Below are positions 1 through 7,797 of a stretch of DNA of 32,920 nucleotides, one piece after another; position 1 is the first letter of the stretch, and each line of letters opens with the position of its first letter. Origin of the DNA: Ruminococcus sp. (GTDB lineage: Bacteria; Bacillota; Clostridia; Oscillospirales; Ruminococcaceae); assembly GCA_017513795.1 (NCBI GenBank), contig JAFXEJ010000105.1:1-32920 (forward strand). The letters are read 5' to 3'. Under the pieces are notes generated by a model that did no database searches, was not told where the DNA came from, and was given only the letters and a program-made list of their open reading frames with translations. Made by a program: the position numbers and the translations under genes.

Positions 1-29
1 AATGTTATCAAGATGTATGTTTTTTTCAT
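1..29 (-). CDS. Start of an unknown gene, truncated by the window edge
   Basis: Only the first nine codons are inside the window, reading MKKTYILIT on the minus strand from an ATG at 29-27. I call it a gene because the signals in front of it are complete. An AGAGGA ribosome binding site lies about 8 bases upstream, and a consensus promoter sits at 106-134. The lysines followed by hydrophobic residues would fit the start of a signal peptide or membrane anchor, but nine residues are too few to assign a function. Confidence 0.6.
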
Positions 30-105
30 ATAATCATTCCTCTCAACATACTTGTGTTTTAAGTTAGCATTGTATTATCACAATATCACTTTAATATACC
101 GTTAT

Positions 106-134
106 ATTATACCAAATAGTTCCATATAAATCAA
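106..134 (-). promoter_or_regulatory. Promoter of the left-edge gene
   Basis: On the minus strand, TTGATT (134-129) and TATAAT (111-106) are separated by 17 bases. The expected transcript has an untranslated leader of about 70 bases before the ATG at 29. Confidence 0.75.
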
Positions 135-227
135 TATTTTTCTATGAATGCATTTGTGAAATAAATATAGACTATGTATCGCAGACAAATCTGTTCGCTG
201 TAGGGGACGTATCTCATATCTTTTTGG

Positions 228-260
228 ACAAAAAAGTCCCCCCGAAGAACGGGAGGACTT
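228..260 (-). terminator. Intrinsic terminator of gdhA
   Basis: A 10-base-pair stem with one mismatch (AAGTCCTCCC pairing with GGGGGGACTT) is followed on the minus strand by a run of six T. It starts about 20 bases after the gdhA stop codon. Confidence 0.85.
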
Positions 261-281
261 ATTATTTATATCAGATTATGA

Positions 282-1634
282 TCAAACACAACCCTGAGCC
301 TTCATAGCTTCAGCAACCTTGAGGAAGCCAGCAATGTTAGCACCAGCAACGAGATCATCACCGAAGCCATACTCCTTAGCTGCACTGAGTGAAGCCTCGA
401 AGATGTTCTTCATGATGCCCTTGAGCTTAGCGTCAACTTCTTCTGCTGTCCATGAGTATCTCATGGAGTTCTGAGACATTTCAAGACCAGAAACTGCAAC
501 GCCGCCAGCGTTAACAGCCTTGGAAGGAGCAACGATAACGCCGTTTTCCTTGAGGTAAGCAACAGCCTCGTTAGTTGTAGGCATGTTGGAAACTTCTACA
601 TAGTACTTAACGCCGTTCTCAACGATCTGCTTAGCCTCAGCCATGTCAACTTCGTTCTGAGTAGCACAAGGCATGATGATGTCAGCCTTAGTTCCCCATG
701 GCTTCTGACCAGGGAAGAACTCAACGCCGAACTTATCAGCGTAATCCTGAACTCTGTTGCGGCATGAAGCACGCATTTCGAGGAGGTAATCAACCTTTTC
801 AGGAGTGCTGATACCATCGGGATCGTAGATATATCCGTCAGGACCAGAGATAGTAACAACCTTACCGCCGAGCTCGTTAACCTTCTTTACAGTACCCCAT
901 GCAACGTTACCGAAGCCTGAGATAGCGAAAGTCTTGTCCTTGATGCTGTCGCCGAAGTAGTTGAGCATTTCTACTGTGTAGTAAACTGCGCCGTAACCTG
1001 TAGCTTCGGGACGGATAAGAGAACCGCCGTAGGGGATGCCCTTACCTGTAAGAACGCCTGTAAACTCGTTGCGGAGTCTCTTGTACTGGCCAAAGAGGTA
1101 GCCGATTTCACGAGCACCTACACCGATGTCACCAGCAGGAACGTCGAGGTCAGGACCAATGTGCTTGGAAAGCTCTGTCATGAAGCTCTGGCAGAAACGC
1201 ATAACTTCAGCGTCAGACTTGCCCTGAGGATCGAAGTCTGAACCGCCCTTGCCGCCGCCCATAGGGAGGGAAGTAAGGCTGTTCTTGAATGTCTGCTCAA
1301 AGCCGAGGAACTTAATAATACCGCTGTATACTGAGGGGTGGAATCTGAGACCGCCCTTGTAAGGACCGATTGCTGAGTTGAACTGAACTCTGAAACCTCT
1401 GTTAACCTGAGTCTTGCCGTTGTCATCTACCCACGGAACACGGAAGATGATCTGTCTCTCAGGCTCAACGATTCTCTCGAAAACACCTGCATCGATGTAA
1501 TCCTGTCTCTTTTCAGCAACAGGCTCAAGAGTTTCAAGAACTTCTGTTACAGTCTGAATGAACTCAGGCTCGCCCTGATTTCTTTTTTTAACTCTTTCAA
1601 GTAAGTCGATAAGATACTGATTTTTTAACGCCAT
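282..1634 (-). CDS. gdhA: NADP-type glutamate dehydrogenase, hexameric
   Basis: This enzyme makes L-glutamate from 2-oxoglutarate and ammonium in the cytoplasm. It is the main ammonium-assimilation route in many rumen and gut anaerobes. At 450 residues it has the usual length of the small hexameric family. Visible motifs are the substrate-binding PMGGGKGGSDFDP (catalytic lysine about 129), PAGDIGVGAREIGY (Asp about 169) and a Rossmann GFGNVA near residue 240. The start at 1634 is supported by an AAAGGGGG ribosome binding site. The gene stands alone, with its own promoter (1681-1709) and terminator (228-260). The closest family members are NADP-dependent biosynthetic enzymes; cofactor choice is inferred from family, not proven by a residue here. 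Codons are strongly biased, consistent with high expression. Confidence 0.97.
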   Translation of the reverse strand: MALKNQYLIDLLERVKKRNQGEPEFIQTVTEVLETLEPVAEKRQDYIDAGVFERIVEPERQIIFRVPWVDDNGKTQVNRGFRVQFNSAIGPYKGGLRFHPSVYSGIIKFLGFEQTFKNSLTSLPMGGGKGGSDFDPQGKSDAEVMRFCQSFMTELSKHIGPDLDVPAGDIGVGAREIGYLFGQYKRLRNEFTGVLTGKGIPYGGSLIRPEATGYGAVYYTVEMLNYFGDSIKDKTFAISGFGNVAWGTVKKVNELGGKVVTISGPDGYIYDPDGISTPEKVDYLLEMRASCRNRVQDYADKFGVEFFPGQKPWGTKADIIMPCATQNEVDMAEAKQIVENGVKYYVEVSNMPTTNEAVAYLKENGVIVAPSKAVNAGGVAVSGLEMSQNSMRYSWTAEEVDAKLKGIMKNIFEASLSAAKEYGFGDDLVAGANIAGFLKVAEAMKAQGCV

Positions 1635-1660
1635 TGTTAAAAAACCCCCTTTAATAGATT

Positions 1661-1672
1661 CTGCAATTGCAG
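1661..1672. promoter_or_regulatory. Perfect palindrome at the gdhA transcription start, possible operator
   Basis: CTGCAATTGCAG is a perfect 12-base palindrome lying 8 bases downstream of the gdhA -10 box, so it would cover roughly +2 to +13. A repressor bound here would block initiation. The binding protein is unknown, and the assignment as an operator is inference from position. Confidence 0.35.
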
Positions 1673-1680
1673 TTTATAAA

Positions 1681-1709
1681 ATTATATCATCACATGGAAA
1701 AAATTTCAA
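1681..1709 (-). promoter_or_regulatory. Promoter of gdhA
   Basis: TTGAAA (1709-1704) and TATAAT (1686-1681) on the minus strand have a 17-base spacer. The leader to the ATG at 1634 is about 40 bases. Confidence 0.8.
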
Positions 1710-1730
1710 GACTTTATTGCATCAAATCAT

Positions 1731-1771
1731 AAAAAAACAGATATATTTGTAATTGATTACAAATATATCTG
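1731..1771 (-). terminator. Intrinsic terminator of the valS-folC operon
   Basis: A perfect 16-base-pair stem (1738-1753 with 1756-1771, loop of two bases) is followed on the minus strand by seven T. It starts 21 bases after the folC stop codon. The stem is AT-rich but long and exact. Confidence 0.88.
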
Positions 1772-1792
1772 CTTATGATAATGTTGTTTTTG

Positions 1793-3058
1793 TCAGTTTT
1801 CGTAAATATTGAGATACTGACTTGCAAGATAGAGCGATCCGCAGACAACCACGATACCGTCATTTTCAAGGGCGAGAGCCTTTGCTTTTGCGACTGCTTC
1901 TTCAAGGGATGAACAAGCTTCTGCGGAAGTATTCCTTCCGGCGATCCCAGCGAGTTTTTCAGCGGGAACTGCAGTTGGAGAAAAGCTGTCAACAGCGAAG
2001 AATCTGTCACTGAGTTTTGATATAATCTCAACACCTTTTTCGTAGTCCTTTGAGTCAATCATTCCCATTACAGTATAGATTTTTCTGCCTCTGAGTTTTA
2101 TATCGTCAAGAACAAAATACAGAGCATTGACTCCGTCGGGGTTATGACCTCCGTCAACTATAAAAGGCGGTATATCGTTGATATATTGTACACGAGCCTT
2201 GATTTTTGTTGTTTCTACAGATTGTCTGATTGCATAATCGGGGATTACAATTCCTTTTTTCATCAGAAATCTGCAAACTTCGATTGCAGTTACGGCATTT
2301 ACAGGCTGATGAAAACCAAACATGGCTGTTTGGTACCGTTCTCCCTTATAAATAAACGGATTTCCGTCAGCATGCATAGCCAGACGTTTAAAATTCCGGA
2401 AATCAGGCAGTATGAATTCGGCATTATTTAGCAGTGCGGTATTTTTTACAATATCGATTACATTGGCTTTGTTGAACATTGACAGTACAACAGCGGAATT
2501 TTCCTTGATTATTCCAGCCTTCTGAGCTGCAATTTTTTCAACGGTATCCCCAAGAATCGCTGTATGATCAAGGGAAATCGAGGTTATGACTGATACAAGC
2601 GGCGGAGGAATCACATTTGTGCAGTCCAGCAGACCGCCGATACCAGCTTCCAGAACCACGATATCGCAGTTCTCACGTTCAAACCACAGCAGAGCGATAG
2701 CCATAGTTATTTCAAACTGCGAATATTCCTGATCTGCCGCACGTTCACGGACGAATTCTGCGATTCTGCAGAGAGATTCTTCGTCAATTTCGGTACCGTT
2801 TATGCGGATTCTGTCCGTATAATGGAGTACGAAAGGCGATGTGAACTGTCCTGTCTTATACCCTGAGTATATCAGAGCGTTTGAGATGTACTCAACAGTC
2901 GAGCCTTTGCCGTTAGTACCGGCTACATGAACGAATTTCAGCGATTTTTCAGGGTTTCCTATACGTTTCATTAGATCTTCCGCACGGGAGAGATCCGTCA
3001 CCGGCTTTCCTGACTTGCTGTACGAGCCGATGAATTCCATAGCCTGATTAAAATTCAT
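1793..3058 (-). CDS. folC: Dihydrofolate synthase / folylpolyglutamate synthase
   Basis: FolC joins L-glutamate to dihydropteroate and then extends the polyglutamate tail of folates, using ATP. It belongs to the Mur ligase superfamily. The 421-residue product has the P-loop GTNGKGST at residues 47-54, and the Mur-ligase central and C-terminal domains, including the conserved VDGGHNPDG stretch. I chose the ATG at 3058 (MNFNQAMEF), one base after the upstream dehydrogenase stop codon. A longer reading would need a TTG start at 3106 inside that gene and has no better ribosome binding site. It is the last gene of the valS operon and is followed by a strong terminator. Translation is probably coupled to the gene before it. 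Confidence 0.94.
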   Translation of the reverse strand: MNFNQAMEFIGSYSKSGKPVTDLSRAEDLMKRIGNPEKSLKFVHVAGTNGKGSTVEYISNALIYSGYKTGQFTSPFVLHYTDRIRINGTEIDEESLCRIAEFVRERAADQEYSQFEITMAIALLWFERENCDIVVLEAGIGGLLDCTNVIPPPLVSVITSISLDHTAILGDTVEKIAAQKAGIIKENSAVVLSMFNKANVIDIVKNTALLNNAEFILPDFRNFKRLAMHADGNPFIYKGERYQTAMFGFHQPVNAVTAIEVCRFLMKKGIVIPDYAIRQSVETTKIKARVQYINDIPPFIVDGGHNPDGVNALYFVLDDIKLRGRKIYTVMGMIDSKDYEKGVEIISKLSDRFFAVDSFSPTAVPAEKLAGIAGRNTSAEACSSLEEAVAKAKALALENDGIVVVCGSLYLASQYLNIYEN

Positions 3059-3059
3059 A

Positions 3060-3803
3060 TCAGTAGGGACTGTCCTGAGACTCAGCCTTTGCAACAGCGT
3101 CCTCAAGGCTCATGCCTGAGAATTCCTGTGCAGAGAAGATTCTTCCCGATTTTTTGTCGTTTACGAAAGCTCCGACAAGAACTCCGGGGAGTGCACTTTC
3201 GGGTGAATTAGGAGCGTTAGGGCCGCCGAGATCAGTTCTGCACCAACCAGGATCAGCGAGGTTAAGAGTGATATCAGTTCCCTGATACTTTAATCCGAGG
3301 TCGATAGTTACTTTGTTGAGAGCAGCCTTTGCAGCGGAATACCCAGCCTGTTCCGGTTCGAGATTTATACCGCTTGTAGTATTTACGATTCTTCCGAAGC
3401 CACGCTCAGCCATCTGAGGCAGGAAGTGATAGCAGATCATCATAGGAGCAGTTGTGTTTACCTTGAAGCTGATATCGTAGTCAGATACAGGAGTTTTGAG
3501 ATATTCAGTGCGGTATGCAATCTGAAGTCCGGCGTTGTTGAGGATGATGTCAATGGGAGTCCCCTTTGCATCAATCTCAGCGAGCATTTTTTCAACAGAA
3601 TCAAGATCGGAAAGCTCTGCTTCAACGACATAAGCGTCAACGCCGAGAGCCTTCACGTCATCAAGAACCTTCTGACAGTGCTCTGCGCTGCGGCTGTGAA
3701 GTACGAGATTACAGCCCTGTTTTGCCATTTCGATTGCAGAAAGATATCCGATTCCTCTGCTTGCGCCAGTGAGAAGCGCCCATTTTCCTTTTAAGTTTGT
3801 CAT
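3060..3803 (-). CDS. Short-chain dehydrogenase/reductase, substrate unknown
   Basis: This is a 247-residue classical SDR, a soluble NAD(P)H-dependent oxidoreductase. It has the cofactor motif TGASRGIG at residues 12-19, NNAG at 89-92 and the catalytic Ser144, Tyr155 and Lys159 (YSAAK). The arginine in the glycine motif and the LHSRS stretch after the second strand favour NADPH, which is inference. The substrate cannot be read from the sequence. It ends one base before folC, but shows no specific resemblance to dihydrofolate or pteridine reductases that I can defend. The start is supported by a GGAGGG site about 7 bases upstream. Confidence 0.9.
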   Translation of the reverse strand: MTNLKGKWALLTGASRGIGYLSAIEMAKQGCNLVLHSRSAEHCQKVLDDVKALGVDAYVVEAELSDLDSVEKMLAEIDAKGTPIDIILNNAGLQIAYRTEYLKTPVSDYDISFKVNTTAPMMICYHFLPQMAERGFGRIVNTTSGINLEPEQAGYSAAKAALNKVTIDLGLKYQGTDITLNLADPGWCRTDLGGPNAPNSPESALPGVLVGAFVNDKKSGRIFSAQEFSGMSLEDAVAKAESQDSPY

Positions 3804-3854
3804 GTTTTTTCCCTCCGTTTTCTGCCGTACAGTGCTAACGGCAATAATATTTAT

Positions 3855-3879
3855 TTTTAATGCATATCACGCATTAAAA
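3855..3879. other. Perfect 9-base-pair stem-loop between the Dabb and SDR genes
   Basis: TTTTAATGC and GCATTAAAA flank a 7-base loop at the end of the Dabb gene and overlap its stop codon. No T-run follows on the minus strand, so it is not a typical terminator. It may be an mRNA processing or stability element in the 70-base gap. Confidence 0.4.
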
Positions 3880-4176
3880 TTCATAATCAATGCAGGCACG
3901 TTCTGTCTTTACTGTGCCTATGAATTTTGCAAACTCAACGTGTGCCGGATGTACCTGATATGCGTTAAGTCCCTCTATATCGTCAAAATCGCAGATAAGA
4001 GCGATTGTGTAATTGCTTTCGGGAGCGTCAGCGGAGTTGATAACAAGCTCTCCCTTTTTAAGCTCATTTACCTTTGCAATTACGTCCTCGAAACGCTTTT
4101 TTGCTTCAAGTGCGTTGTCGTATTCGCTCATTCCCTCTGTTGCTTTGAATTTGAACATTACAATGTGTTTAATCAT
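3874..4176 (-). CDS. Dabb-domain (stress-responsive alpha/beta barrel) protein
   Basis: The 100-residue product matches the Dabb fold: an N-terminal MIKHIVMFKFK strand, a central helix, and the typical end HPAHVEFAKFIGTVKTERACIDYEF. Members form dimeric ferredoxin-like barrels. They are found as stress-induced proteins and occasionally as cyclases or small-molecule-binding proteins; no bacterial role can be assigned from sequence. It starts two bases after the stop codon of the YjbR-like gene, so the two are likely translated together. It is in the operon driven by the valS T-box leader. Confidence 0.88.
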   Translation of the reverse strand: MIKHIVMFKFKATEGMSEYDNALEAKKRFEDVIAKVNELKKGELVINSADAPESNYTIALICDFDDIEGLNAYQVHPAHVEFAKFIGTVKTERACIDYEF

Positions 4177-4178
4177 AA

Positions 4179-4535
4179 TTACTTCACCAACTTATAACTT
4201 TCATCAATAACACCGCAGACCTCGTCAAAGGAAATTCCGCCGTCAAGGGGAATACTTATCCACAGCCGCTTGTTCATGTGGTAAGCCGGAATTGCTTTCC
4301 CCTCGCTGATAAGCACTTCACGGACAAGCTGACTGCACTTCACATTGAGAATATCAGTGCAGCCCTCGCTTTTCCCGTCAATCACGCTTCTGCGGACATT
4401 CATGACAAGTCCGTACCATTTTTTGTTTGATTTTCTGAGTACAGCGGAATCAGCGTCCCTCTCCCACGGATAATCGGGAGAGGTGCTGTATTTTTCCCTG
4501 ACATAGCGGAAGATATCTTCCCTGTTGATTGCCAT
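4179..4535 (-). CDS. YjbR/MmcQ-like (CyaY-fold) protein
   Basis: The 118-residue protein carries the features of the MmcQ/YjbR family: an N-terminal helix with the EDIFRYVREKYSTSPDYPW segment, a central KKWYGLVMNV strand, and a C-terminal helix ending IDESYKLVK. The family has a double-wing fold and may bind DNA or act as a small adaptor; its function is not established. I chose the ATG at 4535, which follows the valS stop codon by one base. A longer open frame into valS is an out-of-frame extension with no support. The spacing makes translational coupling to valS likely. Confidence 0.85.
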   Translation of the reverse strand: MAINREDIFRYVREKYSTSPDYPWERDADSAVLRKSNKKWYGLVMNVRRSVIDGKSEGCTDILNVKCSQLVREVLISEGKAIPAYHMNKRLWISIPLDGGISFDEVCGVIDESYKLVK

Positions 4536-4536
4536 T

Positions 4537-7158
4537 TTATGCCTTGAATGCGGCAATTGACTGCTCGATTTTAGCCATTTTTTCCTCAGCCTTTGCAAGC
4601 TTAGCCTTTTCAGCTTCGATAAGCTGTGCGGGAGCCTTAGCAACAAATCCGGGGTTATTGAGCTTTCCGCTGAGGAAGTCAAGATCCTTCTGAACCTTAG
4701 CCTTTTCCTTTTCAAGACGAGCAATTTCCTTTTCCTTGTCAACGAGTTCGTCCATAGGAATGAAAATTCTTGCGGAATCTGTAACGGCATTTGCGCAGTT
4801 TTCGTGCTCAACGGAAGCTCCTGCCTCAACAGAAGAAGCGGAAGCAAGCTTCTCGAAGAATGCTGCACATGATGTGTAAAGCTCAGGCTCGTCAGTTTCG
4901 ATGATAAGCTTAGCCTTTACTGACGGCGGAACGTTCATTTCAGTGCGTGTATTTCTTACAGCCTTGATAGCTGAAATTATCTTTTCAAAGGACTTTTCCT
5001 CTGCGGAATAGTCGATATTGCTGTCGTATGTTGGGTATGTTTCAAGGATAATCATGGATTTCTCATTTGTGAGAACCTGCCAGATCTCCTCAGTGATGAA
5101 CGGCATGAAGGGGTGAAGGAGCTTCAGCATACCCTGCATTGCCCATACAAGAACAGCCTGTGCGCTTGCCTTGGATTCGCCGCCAGCCTGAATACGGGGC
5201 TTTGTAAGCTCGATGTACCAGTCGCAGTAGATATCCCAGATGAAGTCGTAGATTTTCTGTGAAGCGATACCAAGCTCGTACTTGTCGAGATTTTCACCTA
5301 CTTCCTTAGCAAGGAGGTTGAATTTATTGATAAGCCACTTATCCTCGATTTCAAGCTTTTCAGGAAGTCCCTTGAATTCAAAGTCTTCGGGGAGATTCAT
5401 CATGATGAAGCGTGAAGCATTCCAGAGCTTGTTTGCGAAGTTTCTTGCAGCCTTTACCTTGTCGTCGATGTAGCGCATATCGTTTCCGGGAGAATTTCCG
5501 GTAGCAAGCATGAAGCGGAGAGCATCTGCGCCGTATTCGTCGATAACTTCAAGGGGATCAATACCGTTGCCGAGGGATTTGGACATCTTGCGTCCCTGAG
5601 CGTCACGGACAAGACCGTGAATAAGAACAGTATCGAAAGGAACCTTGCCCATATTTTCAAGACCGCTGAACATCATTCTGATAACCCAGAAGAAGATGAT
5701 ATCATAGCCGGTAACGAGTGTATTTGTGGGGTAGAAATAGTCGAGATCAGCTGTTTTCTCAGGCCAGCCGAGAGTAGAGAAAGGCCAGAGAGCAGAACTG
5801 AACCATGTATCAAGAGTGTCAGGATCCTGTCTCATAGGCTTGCCGCACTTAGGACATACAGCTCCGTCTTCCTTTGTAACGATCATTTCACCGCATTCGT
5901 CGCAGTAGAATGCAGGAATCTGATGTCCCCACCAGATCTGACGGGAGATACACCAGTCACGAATATTTTCAAGCCAGTGGAAGTAGATCTTGTCGAAACG
6001 CTCAGGAACAAACTTGGTATCTCCGTTCTTTACAGCGTCGATAGCGGGCTGAGCGAGGGGCTGCATCTTAACGAACCACTGTGTAGAAACCTTAGGTTCA
6101 ACTGTAGTTCCGCAGCGGTAGCATGTACCTACATTGTGGCTGTATTCTTCGATTTTAACGAGAGCGCCTTCAGCTTCGAGATCAGCAACGATAGCCTTTC
6201 TTGCTTCGTATCTGTCCAATCCGGCGTACTTGGGATAATCCTCAACGATAGTAGCATCGTCGTTCATTACATTAATGATAGGGAGCTTGTGGCGAAGACC
6301 AACTTCGAAGTCGTTGGGGTCGTGTGCCGGAGTGATCTTTACAACGCCGGTTCCAAAGTCCATTTCAACATAATCATCAGCAACGATAGGAATTTCACGG
6401 TGAACGAGAGGAAGGATAACCATTTTGCCGACTAAATCCTTGTAACGCTCATCGTTGGGGTTTACAGCAACGGCAGTATCGCCGAGAAGTGTTTCCGGAC
6501 GGGTTGTAGCGAGTTCAAGATAACCGTCAGAATCCTTGATCTTGTAGCGGAGGTGCCAGAAATGACCAGCCTGATCTTCGTATGTTACTTCTGCGTCAGA
6601 GAGAGAAGTCTTGCACTTAGGGCACCAGTTGATGATTCTTTCGCCTCTGTAGATAAGACCTTTTTCGTAGTATTTTACGAAAACTTCCTTGACAGCCTTT
6701 GAGCAGCCTTCGTCCATAGTGAAGCGTTCTCTTGACCAGTCGCATGATGAACCGAGTTTCTTGAGCTGTTCGCAGATACGTCCTCCGTACTGCTTTTTCC
6801 ATTCCCATGCACGTTCCATGAAGCCGTCACGTCCGAGATCTTCCTTTGTAACGCCTTCCTTGCGCATAGCCTCAACGATCTTAGCTTCTGTTGCGATAGC
6901 AGCGTGATCTGTTCCGGGAAGCCAGAGAGCAGAATAGCCGCTCATACGCTTCCAGCGGATAAGGATATCCTGAAGTGTTTCATCAAGGGCGTGTCCCATA
7001 TGGAGCTGTCCTGTGATGTTCGGAGGGGGAATTACGATAGTATAGGGTGTTTTCTTTTCGTCAACCTCTGCACGGAAGCATCCATTGTCGTTCCATGCAG
7101 CATAGATTCTGTCCTCAAAATCCTTTGGATTGTAGGATTTAGCAAGTTCCTTTGCCAT
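4537..7158 (-). CDS. valS: Valyl-tRNA synthetase
   Basis: ValS charges tRNA-Val with valine. The 873-residue protein has class I signature HMGH at residues 53-56 (within PPPNITGQLHMGHALDE) and KMSKS at 524-528. Cysteine pairs at about 179/182, 346/349, 419/422 and 435/438 look like zinc-binding sites. The editing domain lies between, with the TTRPETLLGD motif at about 218-227. The last 65 residues form the Lys/Glu-rich coiled-coil arm typical of ValRS. The start at 7158 is preceded by an AGAAGGAGAAA site. Expression is controlled by the T-box leader upstream. It is the first gene of an operon that ends with folC. Confidence 0.98.
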   Translation of the reverse strand: MAKELAKSYNPKDFEDRIYAAWNDNGCFRAEVDEKKTPYTIVIPPPNITGQLHMGHALDETLQDILIRWKRMSGYSALWLPGTDHAAIATEAKIVEAMRKEGVTKEDLGRDGFMERAWEWKKQYGGRICEQLKKLGSSCDWSRERFTMDEGCSKAVKEVFVKYYEKGLIYRGERIINWCPKCKTSLSDAEVTYEDQAGHFWHLRYKIKDSDGYLELATTRPETLLGDTAVAVNPNDERYKDLVGKMVILPLVHREIPIVADDYVEMDFGTGVVKITPAHDPNDFEVGLRHKLPIINVMNDDATIVEDYPKYAGLDRYEARKAIVADLEAEGALVKIEEYSHNVGTCYRCGTTVEPKVSTQWFVKMQPLAQPAIDAVKNGDTKFVPERFDKIYFHWLENIRDWCISRQIWWGHQIPAFYCDECGEMIVTKEDGAVCPKCGKPMRQDPDTLDTWFSSALWPFSTLGWPEKTADLDYFYPTNTLVTGYDIIFFWVIRMMFSGLENMGKVPFDTVLIHGLVRDAQGRKMSKSLGNGIDPLEVIDEYGADALRFMLATGNSPGNDMRYIDDKVKAARNFANKLWNASRFIMMNLPEDFEFKGLPEKLEIEDKWLINKFNLLAKEVGENLDKYELGIASQKIYDFIWDIYCDWYIELTKPRIQAGGESKASAQAVLVWAMQGMLKLLHPFMPFITEEIWQVLTNEKSMIILETYPTYDSNIDYSAEEKSFEKIISAIKAVRNTRTEMNVPPSVKAKLIIETDEPELYTSCAAFFEKLASASSVEAGASVEHENCANAVTDSARIFIPMDELVDKEKEIARLEKEKAKVQKDLDFLSGKLNNPGFVAKAPAQLIEAEKAKLAKAEEKMAKIEQSIAAFKA

Positions 7159-7457
7159 TTTAAAATTTCTCCTTCTGAATAAATTGATCCGGGTATTAAA
7201 AAACCCCGAACCGTAGAAATAGGTTCAGGGCGAACTATAGTCCGTGTTACCACCTGAATTCGGGGAAATCCCGCACTCTGCGAAGTCATGCAACTTCTTT
7301 CCCTGTAACGTGAGAATCACGTCATGGACTACACAGAAACCTTCGCCCATGAAGCTCAGAAGCTACTTCAGCATAGTCTGATACCGCCTTGCACCGTCCG
7401 GCGGCTCTCTGAAAACAGATGATATGCCTACTCCTCTCCGTCATAGCTGTTGATATA
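7159..7457 (-). ncRNA. T-box riboswitch leader of valS
   Basis: The leader senses uncharged tRNA-Val and lets transcription proceed when valine charging falls. The conserved T-box core GGTGGTAACACGG is on the minus strand at 7254-7242. Stem I features AGAGAG and GTGCAAGGCGG lie at about 7410-7385. A GTA valine codon at 7366-7364, ten bases before the usual TGAGC stretch, is the best candidate specifier. The downstream attenuator is a 9-base-pair hairpin (7204-7230) followed by six T. The specifier call is less certain than the T-box itself. The operon beyond valS, including folC, should respond as well. Confidence 0.93.
7198..7230 (-). terminator. T-box attenuator terminator
   Basis: CCCTGAACC pairs with GGTTCGGGG (one G-U pair) and is followed on the minus strand by six T. 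The T-box core sequence lies just upstream and would form the alternative antiterminator. Confidence 0.92.
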
Positions 7458-7464
7458 TAGATTT

Positions 7465-7493
7465 ATTATACCACATATCGGAAAAATTGTCAA
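7465..7493 (-). promoter_or_regulatory. Promoter of the valS operon
   Basis: Perfect consensus on the minus strand: TTGACA (7493-7488), a 17-base spacer and TATAAT (7470-7465). Transcription should start near 7457 and run through the T-box leader. Confidence 0.92.
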
Positions 7494-7500
7494 CGGGGAA

Positions 7501-7667
7501 AAGACAAAAGTATGTGTAAAAAAATATAGGCAATGTAGGGTGCGATGCCCACATCGCACCGTAAACATATTACGTTCATTACGGGCGGATGTAGGCATCC
7601 GCCTCTACATAAGAAATAAAACAAAAAATAAGTTTGCCCACGAATACTTTACACATACAAGACAAAA
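7501..7667. repeat. MITE-like two-hairpin repeat, copy 1
   Basis: The body (7510-7658) is bounded by perfect 11-base inverted ends, GTATGTGTAAA and TTTACACATAC. The 9-base sequence AAGACAAAA occurs directly on both sides (7501-7509 and 7659-7667), as a target duplication would. Inside are two strong hairpins: GGTGCGATG/CATCGCACC with loop CCCA, and GGCGGATG/CATCCGCC with loop TAGG. A second copy lies at about 28070-28200. It has no coding capacity. It fills the gap between the divergent valS and uppP promoters. Confidence 0.8.
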
Positions 7668-7726
7668 AAGCGGATTATTCTGAATATAACGGTATTATTA
7701 CAAATAGTGAAATATTGGTATATTGT

Positions 7727-7755
7727 TTGACATTATAATATTTGTATGATATAAT
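7727..7755 (+). promoter_or_regulatory. Promoter of uppP
   Basis: Perfect consensus: TTGACA (7727-7732), a 17-base spacer and TATAAT (7750-7755), 43 bases before the uppP ATG. Confidence 0.9.
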
Positions 7756-7797
7756 CAATATAATGAAATAAAGATGAAAAAAAGGAGAAAAAACAGT

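Noticed and set aside
196..212. TGTAGGGGACG as a fragment of the dispersed two-hairpin repeat
   Set aside because: Only about ten bases resemble the repeat arm and neither hairpin is present.
3059..3106. Longer folC starting at a TTG inside the dehydrogenase gene
   Set aside because: The ATG at 3058 gives the normal family N-terminus, whereas the extension has no support.
3855..3879. Perfect hairpin as a terminator between the Dabb and dehydrogenase genes
   Set aside because: No T-run follows on the transcribed strand, so I list it as a stem-loop only.
5617..6435. 272-codon open frame on the plus strand, antisense to valS
   Set aside because: It lies wholly opposite a certain gene with strong codon bias, has no ribosome binding site or family match, and its length reflects the antisense composition.
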